A stretch of 64,000 bases of DNA from the NCBI GenBank assembly GCA_023846275.1, contig CM043877.1:18582607-18646606 (forward strand), read 5' to 3'. The DNA is from Vanilla planifolia (taxonomy: Eukaryota; Streptophyta; Magnoliopsida; Asparagales; Orchidaceae). The notes beneath the pieces are model-generated. The model was not told where the DNA came from. It searched no databases and was given only the letters and a program-made list of their open reading frames with translations. Below, in pieces: positions 38,939-51,819 of this stretch. Position 1 is the stretch's first letter. Each line of letters opens with the position of its first letter. A program made the position numbers and the translations under genes.

Positions 38939-41900
38939 TGTCACACCCATTTTTTTAAACAATGAGTATAACCAAAATCTAAATAATCATAATGTCAAAC
39001 ATACCTATAATTTAAAATATAGTATTATAGAAATATTATTACATTAGAAATCTAGTAATTTCTTATATCCATAACACTAAAGCATAGATAAATTTCCATG
39101 AAATCAAGAACTACTAAAATATAATCTAATTTAAAACAACATCATGAATAACCATTAATGTTTGATGGAAAAAATATAATAATAACTATTAAGTCTAAAT
39201 AAATAGTCTGATGTAGTCTCATTTTTAAATAACAAGTATCAAATATACTACCTTTTCTAATAAAATAAAAAAGATGAGTCATTTAACTTATGCGCTAACT
39301 CTAGTAATCTCAAACTCCATTCTTACACAACTCTTAACGCCCTGGTCCTACAAAAATATTAAGGTAAGCAAGAAGGCTCAGTAGAGAGTCTTTAGGCCAA
39401 ACTATAATTCTAATATACAATAATAAAAAAAGTATGTACATAATAACTAAGTAAACTATGTAAATAAGTAGCATCAGTTACTAACAACCATATGACATCA
39501 CAATCTACCATTTAAGTTAATGTATATCCTTATAATATGGCTAAATAAATGCTTAGTACTCCTTTAAACTCTAGTGAACTCTGTTATTCAAGAGAATCAT
39601 GAGAGAGCCTAACTCTTTTATTACATAATATAATCCAAGACTCCAAAAGAAAATGTTGATTAAATTGGCCAACCTTATAAGATTCTAAGAGTCCTCAAAA
39701 ATCACATATACTCCTACTCCCTTCCATAACATATCACATTATGCATTTTCTCATAAGACTAAATGCATAATATTTCCTTCTAAGATTATTTATGTTATGG
39801 CTTTTAGGAAAACTTAGAGGTTCTTACCATGAAATCTAGCACTCCTCTTACAAGCTCAACCACCCATGTGTAACTACCACCAAGTCAACAGAGTAAGATA
39901 ATTATCCTAAAGATCTCTTGAGTAAGCATGCATAATCAAAGGGTTCATTATATTTGATTGCTTGCCCATGTATTCAAGACTTTATCATGTATCATCCTAC
40001 TATATTCTAATTCAACACTACCCAGAGTTAATAAGATTTTCTTAATTTTTAATCTAACAAGCAAAGAATTTCTCATCATAAGTAGTAACCTAAAATGTAA
40101 TAATTTTTCTTAACCTTAAATCCATTATCTAGAGTTATATATTCTTAAATTAAGTCAATATTGGTTTTCATCCTAAGTTGTTTTTCAATCATCAGAGGTT
40201 GTCATCTTTTATTAGGGCTTTTATTAAATTCTAATTCAATTACTTAGTATGTCTTTGCCAATTTTTTCTTGCATTCAGTCTTTTCCTTATTTCATTTAAA
40301 ACCTTACCTATCTAAGCTAACCTTAGTTTTCATAAAGCCTAATTTTTACTCTTAAGTTTCATATATAGATATTATCATTACAACTAAATCTAGGGTTTAC
40401 ATAAGTATCACTAGTAACCCTTATACCTCCTAGGCAATATTGAGTCACTACACCCATCCTAAGGTCTCCATTAAGCCACTATACATTCCTCAAATCACCA
40501 TCTAGGGTGTCATTGCATACCCTAAGAGGCTAAATAAGATCATTCATGGTCTTACTCAAAGATCTTGGTTAGCCTAATGGATTAGCCAACATCTTCATCT
40601 TTTTATTTTCTTTAGCTAGACCTAAAATAACTATAAGTCTTATTCCAAGATCTTTTATGAGTTTAGCTATCCAAAATATAATTTTCAATGAGCATAGAAA
40701 CTGAAAAATGTTATTTTTTTAGCCTATCATTAGAAACTTCTATTATAGGTTTCTTTTTTATAGATTATTTCTAAGTTATTAAGCTTAATTATCAAGTTAA
40801 ACTTACCTCACATGGTCATATGCAAGCACCTTAGATTTTTAATTTAACTTTATTAAAGATTATAAAATATTCATAAGATATTTACCTTAAAGTCTAACTC
40901 AATGATAACCAAACTTTATGCTCGCCAACCATATCCCTACTAAACCTATCCTACTTCTAAGGACTTAAATCAACCCTTCAAAGGCTTCTCAACTAGAGAC
41001 GAAGGGCATACACACCTTAGAAGTCATTTAGGATCTCTTAAGGTTTAACGCATGCCTCTCATGACTTAGCCAAGCATGGTTCCTTTCTTCTTAAGTAACC
41101 TAAAGAAAAAAGGAATGCATAGTTTAAACTTTAGCAAAGGTTTTTTCTTTAATTATAATTTCCTTTAAATAATTTGTGGTTTAAGATAAGGTATAATTTA
41201 TATCATATAGCTTTGCATACATTTTCATTGAGAATGTTGACAATAAGTACACTTCTTTACTTTGTAATTCTATCAACTAAAATTAAGGATAATCTCAACA
41301 ATAACCTTAGTGTCTCACACCAAATCTACATTTTAAACAAATAGATTCATATAAAAAACATGGCATTAAATCTTGGTTTTGCTCTTTACTTAGTTTATCA
41401 TATCATGAAACTCTTGGTTAATCATGCAATAATCAAAAGGTGTATATTATATTCAATCTACATTATTATACATTCCACCTTGAAAAGTAAAATTTTACTA
41501 ACAAAATTAACCTCTAGGAAGATATAATAAGAAAACAAATCAATCTTGTCTAGGTTATGGGAGTTAACTTCAATTGCTTCCCAATGTTTACAATTTTTCC
41601 CACATTTAATATGGCAACTCGTGCATACACATATAATTAAAGCATAAAATTTAGCATGCTTCTAACTTGTTCCACATGATAATATCTCTACTAAGGGTTG
41701 TTTTGAATTAACAAATGACTATTCCATATTTACCTTACACAAATATCTATAATTAAAGCCAAACAAGCAACATATGATCAAAGAATCATCTTTATATTCA
41801 TAAGTAAAATATCAACACACATTTTTAGCATGGTTCCATTAGAAACATTGAATCAAAAAAAAAATTTAATTCACCCCTTCTAATTACTAAATAAAACTGC

Positions 41901-43564
41901 CTTGGTCTTGAGTAAAAGGAATTTCCTTATTCTTAAGCAAGATTCATGAAGAGGAATGACCAGCTATCAAGTTTCCAAGGTTCCAAAAGCATTTAGCAAA
42001 GTAATATGTTTTTAACATGCCATAGATCTTAGCTAGATTTATTGTATAAATTCAAGGGTCATCCTACCTAAAAAACTCATGTAGTGAAATTCTCCTTTAA
42101 TTAGAACTTACCTTGCTTCAAAGCTTGAAACCTTCTCTTTCTTCATCACAGTTTGCTTTTGTTTTCTACTTGGTATCCTCTCAGTTGATCTCTCTAAATA
42201 TCCATTTTTTGGTTATATTTTATAAAACCCTTAAAAGTACATCTCAAGGTTTTATGTAGCCTCAACCACACCTTAAAACAAGAATTTACCTTAGGATAAA
42301 TCGATTATGGTTCATGCTTTTAAACCAACTCTATCTTATTTAACCCCTTTGTAGCCAGCCAAATAAAATAATTAAAAATAATAAATATAAGAAATTATTA
42401 CTAATAGATGAATTTATTAATTATTATTTTTTTTCATATTTATTTAATTTCTTAATGTATTCCTAAATGTATCACATTTATATTTTGTTTTGTATTAATT
42501 CTTTTAATTTCAACTGTCAACTCCTAAATTTTAGAAATCTTATCTATATCTTATTATGCATTCAAAATTAGTTAATAATGAGGATAAGAGATAAAATAAA
42601 TAATATGAATAAAATTATAAGCTTATGTTTAAACATTAAGCCCAATAAAAGCTCATAAGATGAAACCCAAATTTTATGATTCCATAATGCTTCTAATTCA
42701 AATTTAAAAATTTAAATTCCAAATCTCAAATTCTAATTTACCAAAAACACATACTTTGATAAACTAATTTTGTAATTATATGACCAAGATTGATTGGTAT
42801 AACACATCACACATCTCCGTAAATTTCTACCAATTGGAATCTTGCATACTCCATTAATTTGTGTCAACATGGGATTGGATCTTTGTCTTCACCATGTGAT
42901 AGGGATTTGGGGAAGTTAAGGATTTTTGTAGCACATTAAATTATTATTTTAAAAAATTTCGGAAACTCAAATTTTTCTTGGATTTCTAAATTAGTTCCAA
43001 CTCCAAGAAGTTTTGAGCAAAATTTGTTTAAATGTTTTTAATGAGCTCTATGTGTTGGTCAATTTTCATAATTTTATTAGTGATATTCAGCATTTTTAAA
43101 AAATTTTCGAACTTAAATTACTAAAAAAATATTATTTAATAATTTTCTTCAAAGACTTTTGGTTTTTAATTATATGTACATTGCAGTTTCTTTTTGTGTT
43201 GAGAAAATTTTACTCAACATATCTTTATAAGTTGTATTTATTAATAAATTTTATAATTTTCTAATCTATTTAATATTTTATTAATTTTTAATATTTTTGA
43301 AAATTCATAAAGAAACTTCTTTTAATCTTTGAACCTCTATTTTAGTACATATAAATTTTCAATTTTCACCGATTTGATATTGTTGGATTCAAAATAACTT
43401 GTATACTTGTTTTCTTGACTCGCATCCCTCCTTTGCGATGTCATATCTATTTTTAACTATATACGATTTTTTTGAAAATTTTAAAGTATTAAGAAAAATC
43501 CAAAAAAATTCTAAAATTCTAATTTATACCAAATAAGACTGAATACATAATTTGGGATGTTATA
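38939..43564 (-). repeat. Gypsy LTR, 4.6 kb, serving as a 3' LTR on one side and a 5' LTR on the other
   Basis: Reads on the minus strand from decayed TATAACATCCC (43564) to GGGTGTGACA (38939). A polypurine tract and pol lie on its right, and a PBS and gag-protease on its left. Parts match the LTR of the 4335-31460 element (40380-40560 with 5860-6020), so the two families are related. 40870-41090 and 42540-42800 match, in reverse, 63180-63340 and 60700-60950. A copia-like aattcacccctt word at 41863-41876 hints at a small insertion. No genes lie inside. Confidence 0.75.
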
Positions 43565-43580
43565 AATCCTCCCTCTTTAC
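43565..43580 (-). other. Polypurine tract
   Basis: gtaaagagggaggatt on the minus strand, directly before the LTR start TATAACATCCC. Confidence 0.7.
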
Positions 43581-46500
43581 AAAAAAAATGTTTTCCAAAA
43601 AATTCAAAATATTATGACATGCTTTTTCTATAATTTATTCTTAGGCTCCCATTTAACTCCTATTTTCTTTGATTTGTAAGAAGTTTAATCATTAGAGTCT
43701 TTTTGCTTCTTAATCTCTTAACTTCTTTTGCCAAAATCTTCATAATTTAGGTCTAATTATAGCTTTAGCATATATGACTCTAGATTTAAGACATGTGATG
43801 TACCCTTCACATATTTCCTTATTGTAGAGATCTAGAATACATTGTGAATCCTAAACAAGTTCAATGCTAATGCCACCGTGTATGCTACATTACAGATCTT
43901 TTTAATAACTTGGAATGGTTTGATGTACCTTTGCTTAAGTTTTTCACCTTGTCTAAATTTATTGACAACCTTCATAAGACTTACCTCATTGAATAATTTT
44001 TCTCCTTAAAATTTGACATTTCTATGCTTAGAATCATTGTCATTCTTTTGACAATTCTTGGACTCCAAACTATTTTGTCTAATTACCTTCACTTTTTCTA
44101 AAGTTTTAGAGATAATATCTGCTCCAACCAATGCCTTTTCATTATTATCATACTAGCACATCAGTGATTGGCATTTTCTTCCATGTAAAGCTTCAAAGGT
44201 GCCATATTAATGCTTGATTGATAACTATTGTTGTAGAAAAATTCAATTAATGAAAGATACAAATCTCAGCTTCCTCCAAAATCTAATACACATAATCTTA
44301 ACATATCTACTTGTGTATTAATTGTCCTTTTTATTTATCCAGCAATCTATGGATGGAAAGCCATACTGAATTTCAATTGAGTTTCAAATGCTTCTTGTAC
44401 TTTCTTCCAAATTTATGATGTAAGTTCAAATTCTCTGTTAGAGACTATTGTCTTTGACATTTTATGTAATCTCATTATCTCGTAAATATAGACTTATGGA
44501 AATTTCCCTTTTCAGCAAATGCTTGTACATCTCTTTTTATCCTTAGCGATCATAATTTTTGTTTCATATGCTAATACATCTTATCATACCAGGATGTGTT
44601 GAGTGCCTCCCCTTACGTGCTTTTCATAATAATATTTATCACATCTCCTCCTTATTTGGGATGTATAACCTATTCTTATAATACACGAGTTCATTATTTT
44701 GTGTAAGATAGAAATCTATCTCTTGTACTTCTAGAATCTTGACTTTAATGTTTTGGACTTTCTTAACATTGTCTCAAATTTCCTTTAAATCCTCTAGCCA
44801 TTCCACTAATATTGGAACTTCATCAATGCTTTCCCTATTTAGTCCCAACCTATTCATCTAAATACATACTTGTGCTTCTTCCAAATTTCATTTTAAATCC
44901 TCAAACTTTTTACTTGAGGCATTTATTACCTTGTTAGCTTTTCTTAGATGATATAACATTTCTATATCATAATCATTAGTTAATTCTAATCAATGTTGTG
45001 TTAAATTAAGATTCTTTTGAGTGAAAATATAGTTTAGACTATAATGGTTTGAGTATAATTGAGCCTTCACAACAAATAAGTAATGCCATAATTTTTTAAG
45101 GAGAATATAATGCTTTCCAATTTAAGATTATGATAACTATTTTTGCTAGATTGTAGTTGTTTAGAAGCTTAGGATACATCCTTTCCATTTTCCATTAATA
45201 CTGCCCCTAATCTTTACAATGATGCATTTGTATAGACTTGGAATTCTTTGTCTATTACTAATAAAACTAGTACTCATGAACATGTTAGCTTCTTCTTTAA
45301 AGTTTGAAAACTGACCTCTCACTTTTGTACTTTACTTAAATGGATTTTCCTTTTGTGTGAGCCTTACCAAAAGTATAAAAAGTTAGGAAAACCCTTTGTC
45401 AAACTTCTAATAATATCCAACAAACTTTGAAATTCTATGATGTTGGTGGGCCTGGGAAAATCTTTATGACTGACACCTTTTCAGTATCCACTTTTGCACC
45501 TTCAATAATAATAACATGAACTTAGAATGAGATAATCATTAACTGCTACATTTGAGAACTTAGTATACAATATGGCTTTTTTAACCTTTGTGGTACCATC
45601 TATAAATGTAGAGTACACTCATATTCACTCTTCAAATATATTAAAATATCATTAAGGAATATTATGACAAAATTGTTTGGCTACTATAAAAAAAACCCTA
45701 TTCATAAGATCTATAAACGTTGCTAATGTATTTGTTAACCCAAATTGGACTACTAAAAGTTCATACTTACCAAATTTGGTTCACAAAGCTACTTTTGGTA
45801 TATCTTTCTCCTGAATCTTTAGTTGGTGATAACCTAATCTTAAGTCGATCTTTGAAATTATCTTGACTCCATAAAGTTGATTGAAGAATTCATTTATTTG
45901 AAGTAACAGATATTAATTCTTTATGGAAATCTATTCAGCACTCATAGTTTATGCACATGCATAGACTCCTTTTCTTTTTAATGATGAGTCTTAGTGCTCC
46001 TCATGGTGAAGCACTCAGCCTAAAGAATGTTTTTTTTATAAAGGTTCTTGCAATTTACTCTTCATTTCTTGTAATTCTATCAATATCATTTGGTATGGTG
46101 CTTTGAATATGGTTTTGTTCCAAGAATTAATTCAATAGAAACTCGATGTTTTAATATGGTGTTAAATTTATAAAGTCTTTGAGAAATACTTCTAGGTATT
46201 ACCACTCAACTAGCACATCTTGAACTCTCAACTCTTTTTAAGTTGTGCATTATATAGAAATTAATTAGTTACTCATATCCATTGTTTAATAATTTCTTAG
46301 CTTTTATTATCAATATGAGTGATACTTTTCTTCCCTTGCTAAAATAAATCACCATTAAACCATCTTTCAATCAAATGGTTACTTCATTCTCCCAATAATA
46401 AATGGCGACTTGATGGTTTACTAACCAATCCATTCTCAAAATTATGTCAAACTCTATGATATTGATTAATATTAGTTTAGAATTTTTTGTGTTTCATTTA

Positions 46501-46976
46501 TTTTTGTATCTTGAAGAATATATTGATTTGAAGTTAATCAGTTTTTTTTATTAGTAAGGTGACTAAAAAAGGATTTTTTTACTTTTCATGCATTTAACTA
46601 ATATTGTATAGATTCTTGGATGAGATGCTCTATAATTGAATAAAATAATCGCATGTTTATTAAAAAATTTTAAAATACTTATAATAACATCCAAGGAAGA
46701 CAAATCTTCATTCTAATTGATTACATAAATATGAGGTTGAATCATCTGAGACTAAGCATAGGCTTGACTCTATCCCTTATTATTGTTGTTCATATTTATT
46801 TCTTTAGGGTCCTTCTTGTATAAATTCTCTTTCATTCTTACTTCCTTCTATTTTCTTTTGATCATTAGGACATCCTTTACCATAATTCTCAAACCTAGCA
46901 CAATTAAAGCATATGATTCCTTTCTTCTTACATTCTCCTTAATGAATTTTTTTAACATGTTTGACATTAAGGAAGA
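43581..46976 (-). pseudogene. Gypsy gag zinc knuckle-protease-RT-RNase H-integrase remnant
   Basis: Read on the minus strand from the right. The zinc knuckle at 46867-46911 is CFNCARFENYGKGC, a CCHC knuckle with His replaced by Asn. Decayed protease DSGA lies near 46610. FDIILRMDWL near 46400-46460 matches the ILGMDWL block. RT lies at about 46010-45350, with SMHVHKL, CGVKIISKIDLR-like blocks and a catalytic box FLNDIL in which the first Asp is Asn. RNase H lies at about 45240-44970 (MENGK, SLKRILI), then integrase to 43580, too decayed to place motifs. It ends in the polypurine tract of the 4.6-kb LTR. All frames carry stops. Its 5' side is cut off at 46976 by a plus-strand element. Confidence 0.8.
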
Positions 46977-47933
46977 TTGATGGATGAGCCAGGACACATA
47001 AGGACCGACTGCCCGGAAAGGAAGAAACAGAGGATCACAGGACCGGTTGGTTCATCTGGGGGACAGCCCAGAGTATTTGCTTTAACTCAGCAGCAGGCTT
47101 CAGAGTCACCAGAGGTGATCACAGGTATGCTTTATTTTGGCAACGTGCAGTGCATGACTTTGTTTGATACTGGTGCATCTCATTCTTTTGTTGCTGAGAG
47201 GATCTGGAATCAGATATCAGGATCCAAGGGTTACTTGAAGGAACCCTTATTGGTTAGGCTTCCTGATGGGAAGGAGATTCCCACTGTTCAGAAGATTGAC
47301 GGATCTATTCTGATCAGTGGACACGAGTTCGTGACAGAGTTGATGTGTGTGCCACTAGCAGAGTTCGACATCATTTTGGGAATGGATTGGTTGTGCTACC
47401 ATGCAGTGGTGCTGGATTGTTGGGAGAAGAAGGTCAGGATCAGAGTGCCTGGTTCGGAGGATGTGATATACTTTGGTCTAAATAGACAGATTTCCCTGAT
47501 CTCAGTTCTTCAGGCAGAGAGACTAGTGAGGAAGGGTTGTACTGGTTGGTTGGCTTATGTGACAGATAGTCAAGCCACTACTACCCTTATGTCAAATATC
47601 TTAATGGTGAGAGACTTCCCTGTGGTTTCTCCAGAGGAATTGCCTGGACTTCCACCAGCTAGGGAAGTGGAGTTTTCGATTAATAAGGATGGCAGGGTTG
47701 TGGCGTATGCTTCGAGACAATTGAAGGATTATGAGAAGGATTATCCCACTCATGACTTGGAGTTAGCTGCTATCATATTTGCCTTAAAAATATGGAGGCA
47801 TTATATATATGGAGTGTCCGTAGACTGCTTCTCTGATCACAAGAGTCTCAAGTATCTATTCACTCAGAAGGAACTGAATTTGAGACAAAGGAGATGGTTG
47901 AAATTGATAATAATGAGAAATAGAAATAGATGA
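46977..47933 (+). pseudogene. Chromovirus gag-pol fusion: zinc-knuckle half, protease, RNase H; RT deleted
   Basis: A single open frame of 318 codons, remarkable among so much decay. Residues 3-12 (DEPGHIRTDC) are the second half of a CCHC knuckle; the first two cysteines are lost at the truncation point. Protease has the active site DTGASHSF at residues 64-71 and EFDIILGMDWL at 129-139. The linker VSPEELPGLPPAREVEFSI (217-235) is the normal entry to RT. The next residue (NKDGRVVAYASRQL, 236-249) is already RNase H, followed by THDLELAAIIFALKIW and DHKSLKYLFTQKELNLRQRRW. The RT palm and thumb, roughly 350 residues in this family, are thus deleted in frame. Loss of RT makes it non-autonomous. 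The ATG at 46977 is a chance start near the truncation. Tekay/Del-type is my best clade guess. Confidence 0.88.
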
Positions 47934-48120
47934 ATATAGAGGAAGATAGATGAATATGAAGAGAGAGATTATGAAGAAGAAATATGAGGAATTTGAGAGA
48001 AAATTAAGAGATTATGATTATGAAGGTATGATGAAGAGATTGAAGAATGAGAATTAAAAGAGAAAGAATAAATTTATTTTATGAAAATGATTGAAAAGAT
48101 TAAAATATGATTGCTGAGGA
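47934..48120 (+). other. Purine-rich filler replacing integrase
   Basis: Nearly pure A/G with scattered T, built of short imperfect repeats such as agatgaatat...aagatagatgaatatgaag. It joins the end of RNase H to the end of the chromodomain, so integrase (usually over 1 kb) is missing. It resembles filler DNA made during end-joining repair or slippage. No protein family is seen. Confidence 0.6.
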
Positions 48121-48251
48121 ACAGGTCATTCCCTATGGTCAAGGTTCTGTGAAATAGACATGACGAAAGGGAGGCAACCTGGGAGCTAGAGCAGGATGTT
48201 GTGGAGAAGTGGCCGGAACTTCTTGCTGAATTTCGAGGGCGAAATTCCTGA
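48121..48251 (+). pseudogene. C-terminal chromodomain tail of the chromovirus pol
   Basis: The frame reads PMVKVL, a stop (TGA in place of an expected TGG Trp), then NRHDEREATWELEQDV and EKWPELLAEFRGRNS with a natural stop near 48250. This matches the VKVLW...EEATWE...YP.LF tail of plant chromovirus integrases. It fixes the strand and shows that the downstream LTR is the 3' LTR. Confidence 0.82.
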
Positions 48252-48252
48252 T

Positions 48253-48265
48253 AAGGTGGGGAGAT
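48253..48265 (+). other. Polypurine tract
   Basis: aaggtggggagat, directly before the LTR start TGTTATACCC. Confidence 0.85.
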
Positions 48266-51200
48266 TGTTATACCCAGTAAAAATTTTTATGTTAATCTTT
48301 AATAAATTAATTTTTGGCTTGGATGATTTCAGATCGACAGTAGGATGAGCCAGGAGCTCAATTGGAGGCTATTAGAATTTCTGAAATTTTCTGGGGATTT
48401 TTCGGATGCACCGAGGAATTTTTAAGTAATTTTCCCTGTTTAATTGGATTTTTGGAAATTCGAAAATCTATTAATTAGATTTTTTTTTTTAAAACCGGAA
48501 AAATTGGTTTTTACCGCGCGTGAACCGGACCGGAGCGGTTCAGCGAAGGCGGGGGCGGTTCGCCGAGTGCGTTTGCGCGTGCGTTTGGATAAGCCGCGGA
48601 TAAGCGGATCGGACGGACGAGATCAGCGGTGGAGATTAACCGGCTGATCGAAGGTTAAACGGCGTTTTGGCAGGTCAACCGGCACTTAATGGGTCGTTAA
48701 CGGGTTATTACCGGTTTAAGCGGGGTATTTAACCCGAACCGTTTCGACCCTTAGGGTTTCGAACGGCGGCCGGAGACGAGGCATTCGCGGCGGACGGCGA
48801 TATTTTCCGGCAGCCTTTCAAGGGGCTTTTTATACCTGGAGGTTCGCGTGATCGAGGAGAATCGATTGGTACCGGTTTCGTGCGGCGAGGAGCAGCGGTT
48901 GGTCGCGTGCGAGCTTCACCGTCGCCACCGTCGCCGGAGAAGAAAGGTAGGAAATTCAGTTTAAATTTCGTTAATTAGCGAATTAAAAATATGAATTACT
49001 TTGCAATTAACTACCAAAGCATGTGAATTGTGTTTTTTTGAAAGTGATTAATGCAAATTATTGATTTAGCATTTTAGGGTTTTCGGAAAAAAATTATACC
49101 CGTCAAATTGGAAATCTTACCGAGCAATTGATGATTCTATTATGGACTTTAATCATGTTAAGATTGTATCAAATGCTGAAAATGGTCTAATTTCATAGAT
49201 TGTTCGTTTAATTTCATAAATTGTTAAATGAGGATCGGATGAAAACTTCGGCGGGAAATTTGATTGAATCTTAGAAATTAGTGGCATTATTGACAAATTA
49301 GGATAGTATGAACATCGGATTTTGCTTCTCCTTGATCTCGGTCGCCGGAAATCGACGGGGAAAACAGAATTTCCCGGAGGAATCGTCGGCTAGGGTTTCG
49401 CAGGCGCCGGGCGGAGGAAGGAGATGGATTAGATTAATTTCAGCTTAGTTAATTAAATAATTGTAATTAATTAATAATTAATAATAATTAAATACTAAAC
49501 GTCGGCTGGAAAATTTGATTTAAAGGTTCGGCCGGTGGGTTCGCGGTTCAGCGCGGGTTTTCCGAACCGGCAGCGAAACCCGGTTCAGCGGAACGCGGGC
49601 GCGGACGAACGGCGGAGGAAAAACTTAATTCGGAAATTAATCCGAATTTTCGGAAAATATGTGGAATTTTTTTTAATCCGAATTTTCGGAAAATATGTGG
49701 AAAAATTTTTAATCCGAATTTTCGGAAAATATGCGGAATTTAAATTTTCGGAAATTTATTTCAAATTTTCGGAAAAAAAAGATATATGTGGAATTTAAAT
49801 TTTAAATTCGGAAATTTATTCCGAATTTCGGAAAATGGATAAAGGGCAGAAATTGAAGTTGAAATTTAAAATTTCCTGAAACGAGAAAAAGGTGATTTAG
49901 GGAAATCACATAGACAAGTTGAAAGTTACTGTTGGAAATTATCCATAAATTCAGTACAGCTGGATCAGTTGGAAGGAAGTGTGACACTTGGGTAAGTGTT
50001 ACCAGAATAGTCAGAATTTCGATACAGTTTATGTTACTTGGATGGCATTGACATGGATTGAGTCAGTTTACTCAGTGTTGGCATATTTTATGGATTGGCA
50101 TGCTGGACCGGACTACTATAGACCCTATATGATGTTTTAGGGTAGTTGTGGTAGGTAACTGTGCGGTTCAGACTTAACTTCCACAGTATACATGTGGACT
50201 GATATGCGCCTTGTTGTATCTGGACACATGTTGCCGAATCTTGGAGTTAAAGCTTGGCAATGACTGTAGGGGCGTGGCTTCTATGGAAATTGTTGGGAGA
50301 GGACTTCTTGGGACGGTGGCTGAGTCGACCTCTTCTGGTCCACGAGTGTAGGCCTGCGCGCCTGAGAGTGGCAGCGGCAGGGGTGACTCGCCGTGGCTAG
50401 CCAGGGTGTCTCACGTTGGCTAGAGATCTATGTGACGGGTTTGTCTATAGTCTCCAGAAGATTGAATGACGAGAGACGCTGCGGTGTCGGGTGCTAGGCG
50501 CCATGCGTGCGCAGAGATGGGCGTGTCCCGCTGGCATGCTACCTGGAAGCATCAGAGGAGAGCTACTCTGTTGTGACTGGGGTGACTGTGGTTGGTCAGA
50601 GTCTGGAACTGAGAGTGCCTATCCACCATACATTGTTATGCTGTATTCCTATATTGTTGTTATTATCCTTCTCTTGCATGTGAGTTTTACTAGCTGTCTT
50701 TCCTACTGGGCGTAGCTCATTCCTGTATTATGTATTTTCAGTGGCTCGGCAGACTTGACGCTACCAGATTAGGTGGGATCGTAGTCAGCAGGTTTGGGGA
50801 GGATATCTGATTTGTGATTGTCTAAAATATTCTGGTTAGTTGATTGTTACTATTGGATGTACTTAATGAGATTGTTATTCTCATATGTTATGTAATCCGT
50901 GAGGGTAATTCTGGCTTATGTTCCGGTTGGATAATATTGTACTTGTTAGACTTGGTTTATTTCTTGTAATGTAATCTCCATTTACTGCCCTACCTTATTG
51001 TATTGGAGTATGGTGTGTGGAGTGCCATATCTTATTTGTGGATGTTATGTATTTTATTTTTGATGGTGAGGTCATTACATGACTATGGAACTTAACCGTG
51101 GGGGTTCAGACTTCTATTAGACCGGTTCTCCTATCGGTATGGGTTAGGAGTATTGGGTCTAGCAGGAGTAACATTGCGCGAGTCCATCTGTTAATTCAGG

Positions 51201-51398
51201 AGTCATGAACCTGATTTGACGATGTACCCGGGAGATGGGATCCACATTGTTAAGAAAGTAGGTGTGTAATGATGTGTTATATCCTATGTTTTTCGTAGGC
51301 TACTCAGGTTGGTATGGGACGATCTGAGCTGTCTATATGTAAAAAAAAAAAAAAAAATGTATGCCAAAAATCAGCCTAGGAAAAAATGGGGTGTAACA
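48266..51398 (+). mobile_element. 3' LTR of the young chromovirus, 3133 bp
   Basis: Runs from TGTTATACCC to GGGTGTAACA, a matching inverted terminal repeat. It is by far the most CpG-rich stretch of the right half (48500-48960, 49320-49620, 50260-50600), with repeated cggttcag/gaaccgg words. An A17 run lies at 51341-51357. The open frames 48444-48647, 49535-49798 and 50491-50715 have no family resemblance, and the second is just a translated tandem repeat. No 5' LTR lies upstream, because the element is cut at 46976. The five bases after the LTR are ataac; the partner duplication is lost with the 5' end. Confidence 0.88.
49638..49840 (+). repeat. 36-bp tandem repeat in LTR
   Basis: taatccgaattttcgg starts at 49638, 49674 and 49710, exactly 36 bp apart, with more degenerate half-units (aattttcggaaa) to about 49840. 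Confidence 0.88.
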
Positions 51399-51819
51399 AT
51401 AACCTTAACATGTATTATGATTTTCTTTATTCTAGTTTAAGTGTCATTTTCTTACACCTATTATAGTATATGTTTAGATTTGTGTATTGTAAGTTAGCCT
51501 TATTTTAATAACTGCAATTCTAAAAATTATTATCTTTAACTCAATGCTCTTGTAATGCACATTACATATAAAATATGCAATAAGTAGCATCAAATAGTTG
51601 TGCGACATTTGCATTTTCCTTTCTATAATGTTTATCTATCCTCATCACCAATGTTGTCTAGTTCTTTCTAAGTTTTAAATCCTAGATTGTAGATGCATCT
51701 AGAATATCTTCATAGTTTTTCCAATCTTGTTTTGCTCCTTGGGTTTTGTCATTATAAGTTTTACATCCTAGAATATCTACTTTCTTAAGTTTAATTGTCC
51801 TAAGACTTCAATTACTATG
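51399..51819. other. Unassigned AT-rich stretch between two LTRs
   Basis: I see no coding domain. If the direct pair 36258-37692 / 51820-53285 is one minus-strand element, this would be its leader and gag start. A possible decayed PBS (ctatgata) lies near 51808-51815, too weak to call. Confidence 0.3.

Noticed and set aside
49535-49798. 87-codon frame with a repeated LIRIFGKYVE peptide
   Set aside because: Translation of the 36-bp LTR tandem repeat; no sign of a real protein.
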